Shown here: positions 38,038 to 46,860 of the stretch, piece after piece
How the letters are laid out: every line of letters begins with the position of its first letter
Position numbering within the stretch: the stretch's first letter is position 1
Source: Streptomyces seoulensis
GTDB taxonomy: Bacteria > Actinomycetota > Actinomycetes > Streptomycetales > Streptomycetaceae
DNA: 64,000 bases
Assembly (NCBI GenBank): GCA_013364255.1
Contig: CP054936.1
Span: 2,014,853-2,078,852 of the forward strand
Reading direction: 5' to 3'
Translations under genes and position numbers: made by a program
Notes under the pieces: model-generated
The model's database searches: none
Told to the model about the DNA's origin: nothing
The model's input: only the letters and a program-made list of their open reading frames with translations

Positions 38038-38100
38038 GTCGGTCTCCGGCCGGGGCGGCCACCCGTTCGAGTCGGTCTCCCGCCGGAGCGGCCATCCGTC
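38038..38100. repeat. 33-bp imperfect direct repeat
   Basis: Two copies of a GTCGGTCTCCGGCCGGGG-like unit begin at 38038 and 38071, with three differences. They lie in the 200-bp gap between the sensor-phosphatase and SGNH genes. No function seen. Confidence 0.7.
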
Positions 38101-38125
38101 CGCCCGCCTCCCCGGCGACGCGATG

Positions 38126-39328
38126 TCACCCGTGGGCCGAAAGGTCGGGTGCCGCGAAGGGGCCGCCCGCGGCGAAGGCCAGTTCGGCGAAGCGTTCGCC
38201 CATGCGGCGGTGGGTGGCGGCGTCCGGGTGCAGCTCGTCGGGCAGCGGGAGTTCGGCGGCGTCGGCCTCGCCGTACAGCGCGCGGCCGTCGAGGTGGTGC
38301 AGGTGCGGGTCCTCGGCGGCGCGCCGCTCCACGATCCGGGCCAGTTCGTCGCGGATGACGGCGAGGGTGAGCTTGCCCGCCGCGCGCTCGGCCGGGTCGC
38401 CCGCGGCCCGGAACCGCGTCCGTCCGGCGGCGAGGGCGGCCAGGTCGGGTGCGGTGGGGCCGGGGGTGTCCTCGTGGATGGGGCAGAGGATCGGCGACAC
38501 GACGAGCAGCGGTGTGCTGGGGTGGCCGTCGCGGACGGTGTCGAGGAAACCGTGGACGGCGGGGCCGAAGGCGCGCAGCCGCATCAGGTCGGCGTTGACG
38601 AGGTTGATGCCGAGCTTGAGGCTGATCACGTCGGCGGGGGTGTCGCGCAGGGCGCGCGCGGTGAACGGGTCGAGCAGGGCGCTGCCGCCCAGGCCCAGGT
38701 TGATCAGTTCGACGCCGGCGCGGGAGGCGGCGAGCGCGGGCCAGGTGGTGGTCGGGCTCGCCGCGTCGGAGCCGTGGCTGATGGAGCTGCCGTGGTGCAG
38801 CCACACCCTGCGGCCCCGGTCCGGTGCGGGTCCGACGGGGGCGTCGGTGCGCAGCGCGACGAGTTCGGTGGTCTCGTTGTGCGGCAGCCAGATCTCGATG
38901 TCCTTGTCCCGCTCGGGCAGACCGGTGAAGCGGACGGTGCCCACGGGGCCGGGCCGGTGTTCGAGACTGCCGGTGGCCAGGTCGATGTAAAGGGTGTTGC
39001 CGCCGGGCACGCTGCCCTGGCCGGCCGGGCGGCCGTCGACGAGCAGGTCGTACAGGCCGTCCGGTCGGGGCGGGAGACCGGCGTAGCGGCGCTTGGTGGG
39101 GAGGGTGTCCAGTTCGACGGCGGTGGCGCGGGTGCGCAGCGCCAGTCGTACGCCGGAGGGCTGGCTCTCGGCCATGGCCAGCTGTGCGTCGGCGCACTGG
39201 GCGCGGGCCCGGGCGGGCAGCCGGTGCGGCAGGACGCCGTGCGCGGTGCGTTCCAGGTCGAGGGCGCCGCGCAGGAGGCCGGCGGTGATGGGGGTGGTGA
39301 TCCAGTCGGGTCGGGGTCCGGTGGCCAT
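38126..39328 (-). CDS. SGNH/GDSL hydrolase with N-terminal beta-sandwich
   Basis: A 400-residue protein without a signal peptide. Residues 1 to about 170 form a beta-rich N-terminal domain (SVPGGNTLYIDLATGS). The SGNH core follows: HHGSSISHG (nucleophile Ser in block I), INLGLGGSALLDPF (block II Gly), KLGINLVNADLM (block III Asn) and LPDELHPDAA (block V Asp and His). It would hydrolyse an intracellular ester, perhaps on a carbohydrate. It is followed upstream by a TetR regulator on the same strand (114-bp gap), likely its controller. Confidence 0.88.
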   Translation of the reverse strand: MATGPRPDWITTPITAGLLRGALDLERTAHGVLPHRLPARARAQCADAQLAMAESQPSGVRLALRTRATAVELDTLPTKRRYAGLPPRPDGLYDLLVDGRPAGQGSVPGGNTLYIDLATGSLEHRPGPVGTVRFTGLPERDKDIEIWLPHNETTELVALRTDAPVGPAPDRGRRVWLHHGSSISHGSDAASPTTTWPALAASRAGVELINLGLGGSALLDPFTARALRDTPADVISLKLGINLVNADLMRLRAFGPAVHGFLDTVRDGHPSTPLLVVSPILCPIHEDTPGPTAPDLAALAAGRTRFRAAGDPAERAAGKLTLAVIRDELARIVERRAAEDPHLHHLDGRALYGEADAAELPLPDELHPDAATHRRMGERFAELAFAAGGPFAAPDLSAHG

Positions 39329-39442
39329 GGTCTTTCGCCTGTCGATCGGGGGTGTGCGGGCGCGCGGCGGCGCGGGAGGAGCGCCGCGGCACGGAGGGAG
39401 GCGAGCGGCGCGGAGGAGCGTCGGCGGGGAGCGGTCGCGGGT

Positions 39443-40012
39443 TCAGGGGGTGGGGGCGCCGCGCAGCAGGGTGTCGAGGCGGTCCAGGATCCAGGTCCAG
39501 GTCTCCGACGCGTCGGGGGCGCTGTGGCTGAAGCCGCCGGCCAGTTCCAGGCTGATGTAGCCGTGGAAGACGCTGCCCAGCAGGCGCACGGCGTGTGTCT
39601 GGTCGGGTTCGGCCAGGTCGTAGCCGCGCAGCAGGGCCCGGGTCATCTGCGCGTGGCGCACTCCGGCGCTCGCGGCGGCCGTCTCGGGGTCGAGGCGGAG
39701 CCGGGCCGCGGCGTAGCGGCCGGGGTGGTCGCGCGCGTAGTCGCGCAGGACGTCCGCGTAGGCGGCCAGGGCGTCCTTGCCGGCCCGTCCGGCCAGGGCG
39801 TCGGCGGCGCGGTCGGCCAGTTCCTCCAGGGCGAGCAGGGCGATCCGGGTCCGCAGGTCCTGCGAGTTCCTCAGGTGGGAGTAGAGGCTCGCGACCTTGA
39901 CGTCGAAGCGTCGGGCGAGGGCCGAGACGGTCACCTGGTCGAAGCCGACCTCGTCGGCCAGTTCGGCCCCGGCTCTGACCAGGCGTTCGGTGGTGAGTCC
40001 AGCACGCGGCAC
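39443..40012 (-). CDS. TetR-family regulator (WHG-type C-terminal domain)
   Basis: A 189-residue regulator. The N-terminal helix-turn-helix is LADEVGFDQVTVSALARRFDV (part shown: VTVSALARRFDVKVASLY) and the C-terminal ligand domain has the WHG-type run HGYISLELAGGFSHS. The start is GTG 40012, with GGGAG upstream. Probably represses itself and the SGNH hydrolase gene, with an operator candidate at 40068-40082. Confidence 0.9.
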   Translation of the reverse strand: MPRAGLTTERLVRAGAELADEVGFDQVTVSALARRFDVKVASLYSHLRNSQDLRTRIALLALEELADRAADALAGRAGKDALAAYADVLRDYARDHPGRYAAARLRLDPETAAASAGVRHAQMTRALLRGYDLAEPDQTHAVRLLGSVFHGYISLELAGGFSHSAPDASETWTWILDRLDTLLRGAPTP

Positions 40013-40067
40013 GACGAGACACTCCCTTCCGGTCGCCCGATGGTTACCTGAAGGGATTATGCGTCTT

Positions 40068-40082
40068 CCTAAAGGTATTAGG
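40068..40082. promoter_or_regulatory. Candidate TetR operator
   Basis: CCTAA-AGGTA-TTAGG, a perfect 5-bp dyad in an unusually AT-rich patch 56 bp upstream of the tetR start codon. A related CCTGAAGGGATTA half lies at 40048-40060, so two tandem sites are possible. Confidence 0.6.
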
Positions 40083-40174
40083 CAAACCGGTCGGGGCGGG
40101 TCCCGGTGCCGCGATGCCCCCCGTGCCCGTGGCGGCGGGGTGCCGTCCGGACGCCCGCCGGGGCGTTCCGCCGC

Positions 40175-41458
40175 TCAGCGCGGGGCCGTTCGGCGGGCCA
40201 GGTGGTGGGCGATGCGGGTGGCCGCGAACTCCGCGCCGGCCACGAAGCGCATCATGGGGCCGAACATCGGGGCGGACAGGGACCCGGCGAAGTACAGACC
40301 CGGCACCGTCGACTCGAACGAGGCGGACAGGTGCGGCGCTTTCGAGCCGCGTACGAGCCGCAGGGCGCCGCGCACGTCCGGCGACAGGAAGGGGACGGCG
40401 CCGAGGTCGAGCCGGTAGCCGGTGGCGGCCAGCAAGTGGTCGGCGGTGACGCTCTCCCGTGCGCCGCCCGGTCCGGCGAGGTCCAGCCGGACGATGGAAC
40501 CGGCCATCTCGGCCCCGACGACGCGGCACGACGTGCGCACCGGCACGACCCCCTCGACCCGGTCGCGCAGCCACCACCCGCCCGAGGGCCGCAGCGCGCG
40601 CCGGAACAGCAGCAGCCGGGCGGCCGGAGGCAGCCGCCGCACGCCGCCCGGCGCGCCGCAGACCCCGGCCAGGATCCAGCCGGCGCCCAGCGGCGAGGTG
40701 GGCCGCACCAGGCGGTACGGCCACGCGCGGGCCGGCTCCGGCGTCGCCCCCCACAGCAGGTCGCCCTCGCGGACGAGCACCTGCGTCCGGGCGCCGGCCT
40801 CGTGGAGCAGGGCCGCGCTCTCCAGCGCGGACTGGCCGCCGCCGACCACGACGACCCGCCGGCCCGCGTACCGGGAGAGGTCGACGTGCTGACTGGTGTG
40901 CGAGACCGGGGCGTGGACGCCCGGGCCGTCGGGCACGAGCCGCCGCAGTTCCTCGGGGATGTGGGCCAGGCCGTTCAGGCCGGTGGCCACGACGACGGCG
41001 CGCGCGGCGAACTCCTGTCCGTCGTCCAGCCGCACGGTGCATCCGGCGCCGGACTCCGCCCGCTCGACGGCCGCCACCCGGGCCGGCTCCACCTCGCCGA
41101 CGTACCGCTTCTGGAACCACTGGCCGTAGCGGACGAACACGTCGCACGGGATCGGGGTCAGCTCGGTCAGCCGCGGTTCGCCGTGCACCCGCAGGAAGTC
41201 CGCCAGCCGTCCGCCGGGCTCCGGGACCGAGAGGTCGACGGCGTTCGGGGTCGACTTCAGGAACATCCCGGTCGCCATGGCGTGCCGCCAGCTGCCCATG
41301 ACCTCGCCGAAGACCCGGACGGCGAGGCCCGCGGCCCTGAGGTGCGCGGCGATCGACAGGCCGTACGGACCCGCGCCGATCACGACGTCCGGAAGCCGCC
41401 GATCCTCGGTGGACGGCCCTTCGCGAAGCGGGCGCCGCCCCGGAAGCGACTGCGTCAT
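40175..41458 (-). CDS. Flavin-dependent N-hydroxylase/monooxygenase-like oxidoreductase
   Basis: A 427-residue protein with two Rossmann motifs: VVIGAGPYGLSIAAHL (FAD) at residue 25 and VVVVGGGQSALESAALL (NADPH) near 198, plus ATGYRLD near 365. This layout is that of flavoprotein monooxygenases related to lysine/ornithine N-hydroxylases and BVMOs. The motif GSWRHAMATGMFLKS fits the substrate-side loop after the FAD site. The enzyme may act on a small amine or ketone; no biosynthetic neighbours reveal which. It is divergent from the MarR gene, which may regulate it. Confidence 0.85.
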   Translation of the reverse strand: MTQSLPGRRPLREGPSTEDRRLPDVVIGAGPYGLSIAAHLRAAGLAVRVFGEVMGSWRHAMATGMFLKSTPNAVDLSVPEPGGRLADFLRVHGEPRLTELTPIPCDVFVRYGQWFQKRYVGEVEPARVAAVERAESGAGCTVRLDDGQEFAARAVVVATGLNGLAHIPEELRRLVPDGPGVHAPVSHTSQHVDLSRYAGRRVVVVGGGQSALESAALLHEAGARTQVLVREGDLLWGATPEPARAWPYRLVRPTSPLGAGWILAGVCGAPGGVRRLPPAARLLLFRRALRPSGGWWLRDRVEGVVPVRTSCRVVGAEMAGSIVRLDLAGPGGARESVTADHLLAATGYRLDLGAVPFLSPDVRGALRLVRGSKAPHLSASFESTVPGLYFAGSLSAPMFGPMMRFVAGAEFAATRIAHHLARRTAPR

Positions 41459-41717
41459 GCATCCCCCCGACTGCTCCCCCCGCCGCCTTCCCCAAGGCGG
41501 CGCGGCACTTCGGGACGGGCACGACGGAACAGCGCCGCCGCACGCCTCCCCCCTCCGCCGCTCAGTGTTACCCACCGGGCGAGGTGGGGATGCGAAATGG
41601 GGCCACGTTGCCAAAAGATGGTCAAAGCGTTGACCGGCCCACGTCCCGGTGTGCTCCCGGGCCCCACCCGGCACGAGCGGACGGACGGCGAAGGGCTTCC
41701 CCGGAGCCTTACCTCTT

Positions 41718-41746
41718 TTGACATACCTATAAGACCATATCTATTG
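41718..41746 (+). promoter_or_regulatory. Promoter of marR gene, probably leaderless transcript
   Basis: A perfect -35 TTGACA (41718-41723), 17-bp spacing and a -10-like CTATTG (41741-41746) within an AT-rich island. The ATG at 41755 follows the -10 by 8 bp and has no Shine-Dalgarno, so translation probably starts at or near the 5' end. The AT-rich partial dyads in this island may be the MarR operator. Confidence 0.55.
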
Positions 41747-41754
41747 TCGCCCGT

Positions 41755-42225
41755 ATGCCAGGAACCCGTACGCCCGTCGACAGCGCCGCCGCGCACCTCG
41801 CGGTCGCCCTGCCGGCGCTGCACCGGGCCCTGGACCACCGCATCCGCGCGGACTTCCCGCACGCCGGACTCCCCGACGGTCCGCTCGCCCTGCTGCGACT
41901 GGCGGCCGAACGGGAGGGCGTCACCGTGCGGGAGGCGGCCGAGGCGCTGCTGATGAAGCCGAACAACGTCAGCGCGCTCGTCTCCCAGCTGACCGGCCGG
42001 GGGCTGCTGGAGCGCCGCGCCGACCCGGCCGACCGACGCGTCGCGCATCTCTACGTCACGGACCTCGCCCGGGAGCACCTCGCCGAGGCCCGTGCCCTCG
42101 CCGAGCGCCACCTCGCCACCGCCATGCGCCATCTGGGCGAGGGCGAGATGGCCGCACTGGGCTCCGCCCTCGGCGCGCTGTCCTCCCTCACCGCGCACCT
42201 GCGGCCCGCGCCCGGCCCGGCCTGA
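41755..42225 (+). CDS. MarR-family regulator
   Basis: A 156-residue winged helix-turn-helix protein (VTVREAAEALLMKPNNVSALVSQL, wing in RRADPADRRVAHLYVT). It is upstream of a DHA2-type MFS exporter on the same strand and divergent from a flavin monooxygenase; regulation of the exporter by a toxic ligand is the usual arrangement. Likely leaderless. Confidence 0.9.
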   Translation: MPGTRTPVDSAAAHLAVALPALHRALDHRIRADFPHAGLPDGPLALLRLAAEREGVTVREAAEALLMKPNNVSALVSQLTGRGLLERRADPADRRVAHLYVTDLAREHLAEARALAERHLATAMRHLGEGEMAALGSALGALSSLTAHLRPAPGPA

Positions 42226-42241
42226 CACCGGCCGCGCGTCC

Positions 42242-42358
42242 GCGGCCCACGACCAGTCTGGGTCCGAGACCGTCGAAGTCCGCAGGGCACCGGCGGCCCA
42301 CGACCAGTCCGGGTCCGAGACCGTCGAAGTCCGCAGGGCACCGGCGGCCGACGACCAG
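42242..42358 (+). repeat. 51-bp tandem repeat (2.3 copies)
   Basis: Units begin at 42242, 42293 and 42344 (last partial), nearly identical. They lie in the 343-bp gap between marR and the MFS gene. The period is 17 codons, and one frame without stops reads AAHDQSGSETVEVRRAP per unit, but this frame has no start or ribosome site, so coding is doubtful. The rest of the gap is a pyrimidine-rich leader. Confidence 0.9.
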
Positions 42359-42568
42359 CCGGGCCTGACTCCCCCGCGCCGCGACGGCCCGCCACCGGCC
42401 CGGTCCGCCACCGGGTTCCTCAGGTGTGGTCCTCTCCTTCTGCTTTCCCTCTCCTTTCCCTTCCCGGGCCCCGCGTCCCGCCCCTCCCGCACGTCCTCCG
42501 GCCTCCGTCGGCCGGCGGTGCGGGCGGGCGTGCCGTGCCGCCCTCCCGAACGCAAGGCAGTCCTCATC

Positions 42569-44155
42569 ATGTCCTCGCCCAGCGTCACGTCTCCGTCCAG
42601 CGCGACCGCGTCGGCCGCTTCGCCCACGCCGGCGGCGGGCCGCCGCGCCAATCCCTGGCTGACCCTCACCGCCGTGGCCTTCGGCCTGTTCATGGTCGGT
42701 CTCGACGGTTCGGTCGTCTCCATCGCCAATCCGGAGATCGGCCGCGACCTCGACGCCACCACGGCCGACCTGCAGTGGGTGACCAACGCCTACCTGCTCG
42801 CGCTCGCCGCCGCGCTCATCCTCGGCGGCAAGCTCGGCGACCGTCTCGGCCGCCGCACCGTCTACCTCGTCGGCGTCGCCGGGTTCACCGCGGCCTCCGT
42901 CGCCATCGGCCTGTCCGGCGCCATCGTTCCGGTCATCGCCTTCCGCGCCGTGCAGGGTTTCTTCGGCGCCCTGCTCATGCCCAACACGCTCGGTCTGCTG
43001 CGCGCCGTCTTCCCGCCGCGCAAGTTCGGCATGGCGGTCGGCATCTGGGCCATGGTGTCCTCCGTCTCCACCGCGCTCGGCCCGATCGTCGGCGGTCTGC
43101 TCGTCGAACACGTCAGCTGGGAGTCGGTCTTCTACATCAACGCCCCGATCGGCGTCCTCGCCCTGGTCGTCAGCGCGCTGGTGCTGCCGCAGAGCCGCAA
43201 CGAGGCCGCCCGCGGCGAGAAGTTCGACATCCCAGGCGTGGCGCTGCTCGCCGCCGGTGCGCTGCTGGTCGTCTTCGGCGTGGTCAAGGGCGAGAGCTGG
43301 GGCTGGACTTCGGCCGGCACCCTCGGCGCGATCGCGGCCGGGCTCGTCGTGATTCTCCTGTTCGGCCGGTACGAGACCCGGGTGGCCGCTCCGCTGCTGC
43401 CGATGCGGCTGTTCCGCAACCGGGCGCTGACCATCGGCGCCGTCCTCACCGGGCTGAACTTCTTCGTCCTGCTCGGCTCGATCTTCTTCGTGATGCTCTA
43501 CCTGCAGAACGTCCGCGGATTCTCCCCGGTCGAGGCGGGGGTGCGGACCCTGCCGCTGAGCCTCGCCTCGGTCGTCGCCTCGCCGCTCGGCGCCGCGCTG
43601 ACCGCACGCTTCTCGGCCCGGCTGACGATGCCGCTGGGCATGGTGCTCCAGGGCGCGGCGTCGTTCCTGATGCTCACCTGGGGCGCCGATTCCGGGTACG
43701 GCGCCCTGTGGCCGCCGTTCGTCGCGCTGGGTCTGGGCGTCGGCATGGTGATGTCGGCCTCGTCGGACACCATCGTCGGCAACGCCCCGGTCGCGGACGC
43801 CGGCGTGGCGGGCGGGTTGCAGGCCACCTCGCTCCAGGTCGGCGGGGCGCTCGGCACCTCGGTGCTGGTGTCGCTGATCAGCGGCCGGGTCGGTTCGAGT
43901 CTCGGTCCGTCCCTCGTCTCGGCCGGAGTGCCGGAGCGGACGGCCCATCAGCTCCAGGGCGCCGAGGACGCCGTCGCCATGGGGGTCGCGCCGGTCTCCG
44001 CCGCCATGCCGGAGCGGCTGCGGGAGGCCGTGGTGGAGGGCAGCGGCCACGCGTTCGTGAACGGTCTGCACACCGCCGCCCTGACCACGGGCGTGCTGTG
44101 CGCGGCGGGCGCGCTCACCGCCGTGCTCGGTCTGCGCGGGCGCCGGGAGGAGTGA
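42569..44155 (+). CDS. MFS drug exporter, DHA2 (14-helix) family
   Basis: A 528-residue transporter with fourteen hydrophobic helices. Motif A is GKLGDRLGRRTVYLVG; motif C appears as GPIVGGLLVEHVSWESVFYIN, where the helix-5 GPxxGG marks drug/proton antiporters. Exports small toxic compounds using the proton gradient. Paired with the upstream MarR regulator. ATG 42569 with AAGG upstream; the preceding frame is repetitive and not transporter-like. Confidence 0.93.
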   Translation: MSSPSVTSPSSATASAASPTPAAGRRANPWLTLTAVAFGLFMVGLDGSVVSIANPEIGRDLDATTADLQWVTNAYLLALAAALILGGKLGDRLGRRTVYLVGVAGFTAASVAIGLSGAIVPVIAFRAVQGFFGALLMPNTLGLLRAVFPPRKFGMAVGIWAMVSSVSTALGPIVGGLLVEHVSWESVFYINAPIGVLALVVSALVLPQSRNEAARGEKFDIPGVALLAAGALLVVFGVVKGESWGWTSAGTLGAIAAGLVVILLFGRYETRVAAPLLPMRLFRNRALTIGAVLTGLNFFVLLGSIFFVMLYLQNVRGFSPVEAGVRTLPLSLASVVASPLGAALTARFSARLTMPLGMVLQGAASFLMLTWGADSGYGALWPPFVALGLGVGMVMSASSDTIVGNAPVADAGVAGGLQATSLQVGGALGTSVLVSLISGRVGSSLGPSLVSAGVPERTAHQLQGAEDAVAMGVAPVSAAMPERLREAVVEGSGHAFVNGLHTAALTTGVLCAAGALTAVLGLRGRREE

Positions 44156-44226
44156 CCCGCCGGGCGGCGGCACCGGCCGCCTGACCCGCAAGCGCCGGAC
44201 AGCACCGTGCCGGACAGTGAAGAAGA

Positions 44227-44260
44227 CCTGCTCGTCGCGGACATCGCCCGGACGAGCAGG
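44227..44260. terminator. Bidirectional terminator
   Basis: Perfect 10-bp arms (44227-44236 / 44251-44260), extendable by 3 bp past one mismatch, with a T-rich end on the plus strand. It sits between the convergent MFS and small Cys-rich protein genes. Confidence 0.75.
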
Positions 44261-44278
44261 CCTTCACGCCACGGACGG

Positions 44279-44500
44279 CTAGCGGTCCGTGGCGGCGGGA
44301 GAACCGACGGCGGGTGGTGCGGTCATCAGCTTCCCGAACTGGGCCATGCAGGTGGAACAATGGCCGGCCCGCTGTGCGCTCGCCCCGTCGACACGTTGTC
44401 CGAGCCGCTGGCCGCACAGCGTCGTGGCCGTGTTCTTGGCCATGACGTGCCATACCAACGCGTCTCCGGGCTTTTCCACTCCAGCACACATTTCATACAT
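44279..44500 (-). CDS. Small Cys/His-rich protein
   Basis: A 73-residue protein starting at ATG 44500 (AAGGGAG upstream). Residues C5, H15, C26, H44, C45 and C48 in the pattern WHVMAKNTATTLCG ... GHCSTCM suggest a zinc-ribbon-like or redox metal site. Strings of this type occur in several streptomycete small proteins without known function. Not an obvious regulator; function unknown. Confidence 0.65.
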   Translation of the reverse strand: MYEMCAGVEKPGDALVWHVMAKNTATTLCGQRLGQRVDGASAQRAGHCSTCMAQFGKLMTAPPAVGSPAATDR

Positions 44501-44661
44501 GATCGGCTCCCTTGATGGACGCCTCTCTGATTCCAGGAAACACCCGGTCAGCCGCATCCACGCCGCCACGGACGACCATTCGGGTGACGGCCCACGGCCG
44601 GGCCGCCGACCGAGCGCACAGGGCGCGGTGGAATCATGGGCCCATGCGAAAAAGGGGTGCG

Positions 44662-45390
44662 ATGCGGACAGCGGCTCTGGTGGCCGTGTGCGGTGCGGTC
44701 ACGATGTCCCTGGCGGGCTGCGGCGGTTCCGGCGGTTCGGGGAAGAAGGGGACGGGCGGCGCGGGGGGCGGCGGGAGCACCGACGACGCAGCGCCGCGCA
44801 GCACCGCCTGGAAGCAGGTGCCCGGGATCGGCGACCGGCTGTGGCAGCGCGTCCCGGCCGACTCCCGCCAGGTCGTCGCCGTCTACGGGACCGGTCCGGA
44901 CTCCCCCGCCGCCACCGTCGAACTCTTCGTCAAGCAGGGCGACACCTGGAAGCGCACGCAGTCCTGGGCGGCGCACAACGGGCGCAAGGGCTGGACGACC
45001 GACCACCACGAGGACGACCAGCGCAGCCCGGTCGGGGTGTTCACGCTGAGCGACGCGGGCGGCGTGCTGGCCGACCCGGGCGCGAAGCTGCCGTACAACC
45101 GGTCCGACGCGTTCCAGCCCCCGCGCTACTGGAACAAGGCGTACTGGCACGACTTCGACTACGTCATCGCCATCGACTACAACCGGGTCAAGGGCACTTC
45201 GCCCGACGACCCGACGCGGCCCCTGGGGCAGACCAAGGGCGGGAACATCTGGCTGCACATGGACCACGGCAGCGGCACCTCGGCCTGCGTGTCCATGCCC
45301 AAGTCGGCGATGCGGACGCTGCTGCGCACGCTCGACCCCAGCCGGCACCCGGTCGTGGTGATGGGCGACCGGCGCGACCTCGCGGCCTGA
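44662..45390 (+). CDS. L,D-transpeptidase (YkuD-like) lipoprotein
   Basis: A 242-residue lipoprotein. The signal ends at LAGC, and a Gly/Ser-rich linker follows. The catalytic region has HMDHGSGTSACVSMPK with the nucleophile Cys and the His, like the YkuD/ErfK superfamily subtype with SACVSM. It should make 3-3 cross-links or attach proteins to peptidoglycan outside the membrane. ATG 44662 is chosen for the AAGGGG upstream; an in-frame ATG at 44644 would add six residues. It is divergent from the small Cys-rich gene. Confidence 0.82.
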   Translation: MRTAALVAVCGAVTMSLAGCGGSGGSGKKGTGGAGGGGSTDDAAPRSTAWKQVPGIGDRLWQRVPADSRQVVAVYGTGPDSPAATVELFVKQGDTWKRTQSWAAHNGRKGWTTDHHEDDQRSPVGVFTLSDAGGVLADPGAKLPYNRSDAFQPPRYWNKAYWHDFDYVIAIDYNRVKGTSPDDPTRPLGQTKGGNIWLHMDHGSGTSACVSMPKSAMRTLLRTLDPSRHPVVVMGDRRDLAA

Positions 45391-45424
45391 CGGTCCGTCC
45401 GGGCGGGACGCCGTCCGGAACCGT

Positions 45425-45447
45425 GGCCGCCGCCGTCGGCGGCGGCC
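45425..45447. terminator. Hairpin after L,D-transpeptidase gene
   Basis: Perfect 10-bp GC stem (45425-45434 / 45438-45447) with a 3-nt loop. Downstream, about 45505-45560 holds an imperfect GACCGCACCGTA-containing direct repeat. The next gene is convergent. Confidence 0.75.
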
Positions 45448-45583
45448 CGCGCCGCACGCGCCCCGGTACCCGTCGTGCCGCCGGAAGCCGCACCGCGGTA
45501 CGGGACCGCACCGTAAGCGCCCCGCCGTACACGACCGCACCGTACGCGCCCTGCCGGACGGGAACCGCGCGGCACCCGTCCGG

Positions 45584-46063
45584 CTACCGGCCGCCGCGTC
45601 TCGTCGGGCCGTCGGCCGGGTCGTCCAGCAGGGCGACACGGGCGATGACGCGTTTGCCCACCGGCTCGCGCCGCACCTCGAAGCCCTGGACGACGGCCAT
45701 CACGATCTCCAGACCGTGCTGGCCGACCCGGCCCGGATCCGCGGCCCGCGCCACCGGCAGCACGGGATCGCTGTCCCAGACCGCGATCTCCACCGCGTCG
45801 CCGTCGACCGCCAGGTCCAGCAGGATCGGCCCGGAGGCGTACTTGCGTGCATTGGTGACCAGTTCGCTGACCACCAGCTGGGTCAGGTCCATGGCCCGGT
45901 CCGGGACCGGCAGTCCGTGTTCGGCCCGCACCCGGGTCAGAAATTGGGCCGCGAGACGACGGGCTTCGGCGATGCACGTACCGTCCCCGTCGAGGGCCGC
46001 CGCCGTCCGTATCACGTCAGCATCCGAGACCCTTCTCCCACCGCCGAGGAGGACGGATCGCAT
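45584..46063 (-). CDS. RsbW-like ATP-binding regulator
   Basis: A 159-residue HATPase_c protein of the anti-sigma type. The N box is VVSELVTNARKYA, and GQHGLEIVMAVVQGF is the G box with the usual GxGL changed to GQHGL. Such proteins bind or phosphorylate anti-anti-sigma factors. It is divergent, across 196 bp, from a second ATPase of the same class at 46260. The start is uncertain: ATG 46063 follows GGTGGAC; GTG codons upstream would lengthen it. Confidence 0.82.
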   Translation of the reverse strand: MRSVLLGGGRRVSDADVIRTAAALDGDGTCIAEARRLAAQFLTRVRAEHGLPVPDRAMDLTQLVVSELVTNARKYASGPILLDLAVDGDAVEIAVWDSDPVLPVARAADPGRVGQHGLEIVMAVVQGFEVRREPVGKRVIARVALLDDPADGPTRRGGR

Positions 46064-46259
46064 GTCCACCGCATTCACCACCCTGTTCACGGGGCTGCAT
46101 ATACCCCTGTTCGGAAAACCCACGCCCCCTTCTTTCCTGTCAGCTGCGTCACATCCGGCCCACCGGTCGCCCGACTGCGCGACGGACCGGTTCGCGCCGC
46201 GTCGAAGGCGGTCCGGGGGGTAGACGGCGTCCACCCGCAGACGACAGGAAGGCCACACA

Positions 46260-46664
46260 GTGGACGAGACATCGCTCCGGGCGGTGGGCTGGGCACGCTC
46301 ACTGCCGTTGGACAGCGAGGTGAAGGCGGCCCGGGACTGGGCGCGCGCTCACCTGGAGGCCCTGGGCTGGACCACCACCGCCCCGGAGACGGTGGACGCG
46401 GTGCTCCTGACCGTCTCCGAACTGGTCACCAACGCGCACCGGCACGCCCACAGCAGCGCCCAGCTGATCCTCACCTGGGACAACCGCTGTCTGCACATCG
46501 CCGTCCACGACGCCTCCAGCGAGGTGCCGGCGCCGCGGGAGCCGAGCACCGACCGCCTGGGCGGCCGGGGGATGTTCCTCGTCGACGCCCTCGCCGACTC
46601 GTGGGAGACCCGCCCCTGCCCGCACGGCAAGACCGTCGTCGCCTGTTTCCGGCCGGCGGCCTGA
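46260..46664 (+). CDS. RsbW-like ATP-binding regulator
   Basis: A 134-residue HATPase_c protein: N box LLTVSELVTNAHRHA, ATP-lid motif GGRGMFLVDALADSW. GTG 46260 with AGGAAGG upstream. Together with the divergent homologue it forms a regulator pair that could control the nearby cell-envelope genes. Hundreds of such orphan ATPases occur in streptomycetes, and few have known targets. Confidence 0.88.
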   Translation: MDETSLRAVGWARSLPLDSEVKAARDWARAHLEALGWTTTAPETVDAVLLTVSELVTNAHRHAHSSAQLILTWDNRCLHIAVHDASSEVPAPREPSTDRLGGRGMFLVDALADSWETRPCPHGKTVVACFRPAA

Positions 46665-46680
46665 ACCCTTCGGCCGTCTC

Positions 46681-46710
46681 CAGTGCCCCGGCTCCCCGGC
46701 CGGGGCACTG
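46681..46710. terminator. Terminator after ATPase gene
   Basis: Perfect 11-bp arms (46681-46691 / 46700-46710) 16 bp after the stop codon. Confidence 0.8.
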
Positions 46711-46860
46711 AAGGCGGAAGGTCCCGTCCCGTGCGCCCGGCTCCCCCGACCGCTTCGCCGTCCACCCACCGGACGCCCCGACGACAAGGTGCCGGATGCA
46801 TCTAACGTCGGGCGGACCGGCCGGACGGAGGTCCGGCGCGCGTCGAAGGGAGCCCGGGAG

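Noticed and set aside
34743..38990. 1415-aa plus-strand frame
   Set aside because: Antisense to the sensor-phosphatase gene; no domains.
42242..42358. Coding repeat domain
   Set aside because: No start codon with ribosome site and no homology; kept only as a DNA repeat.
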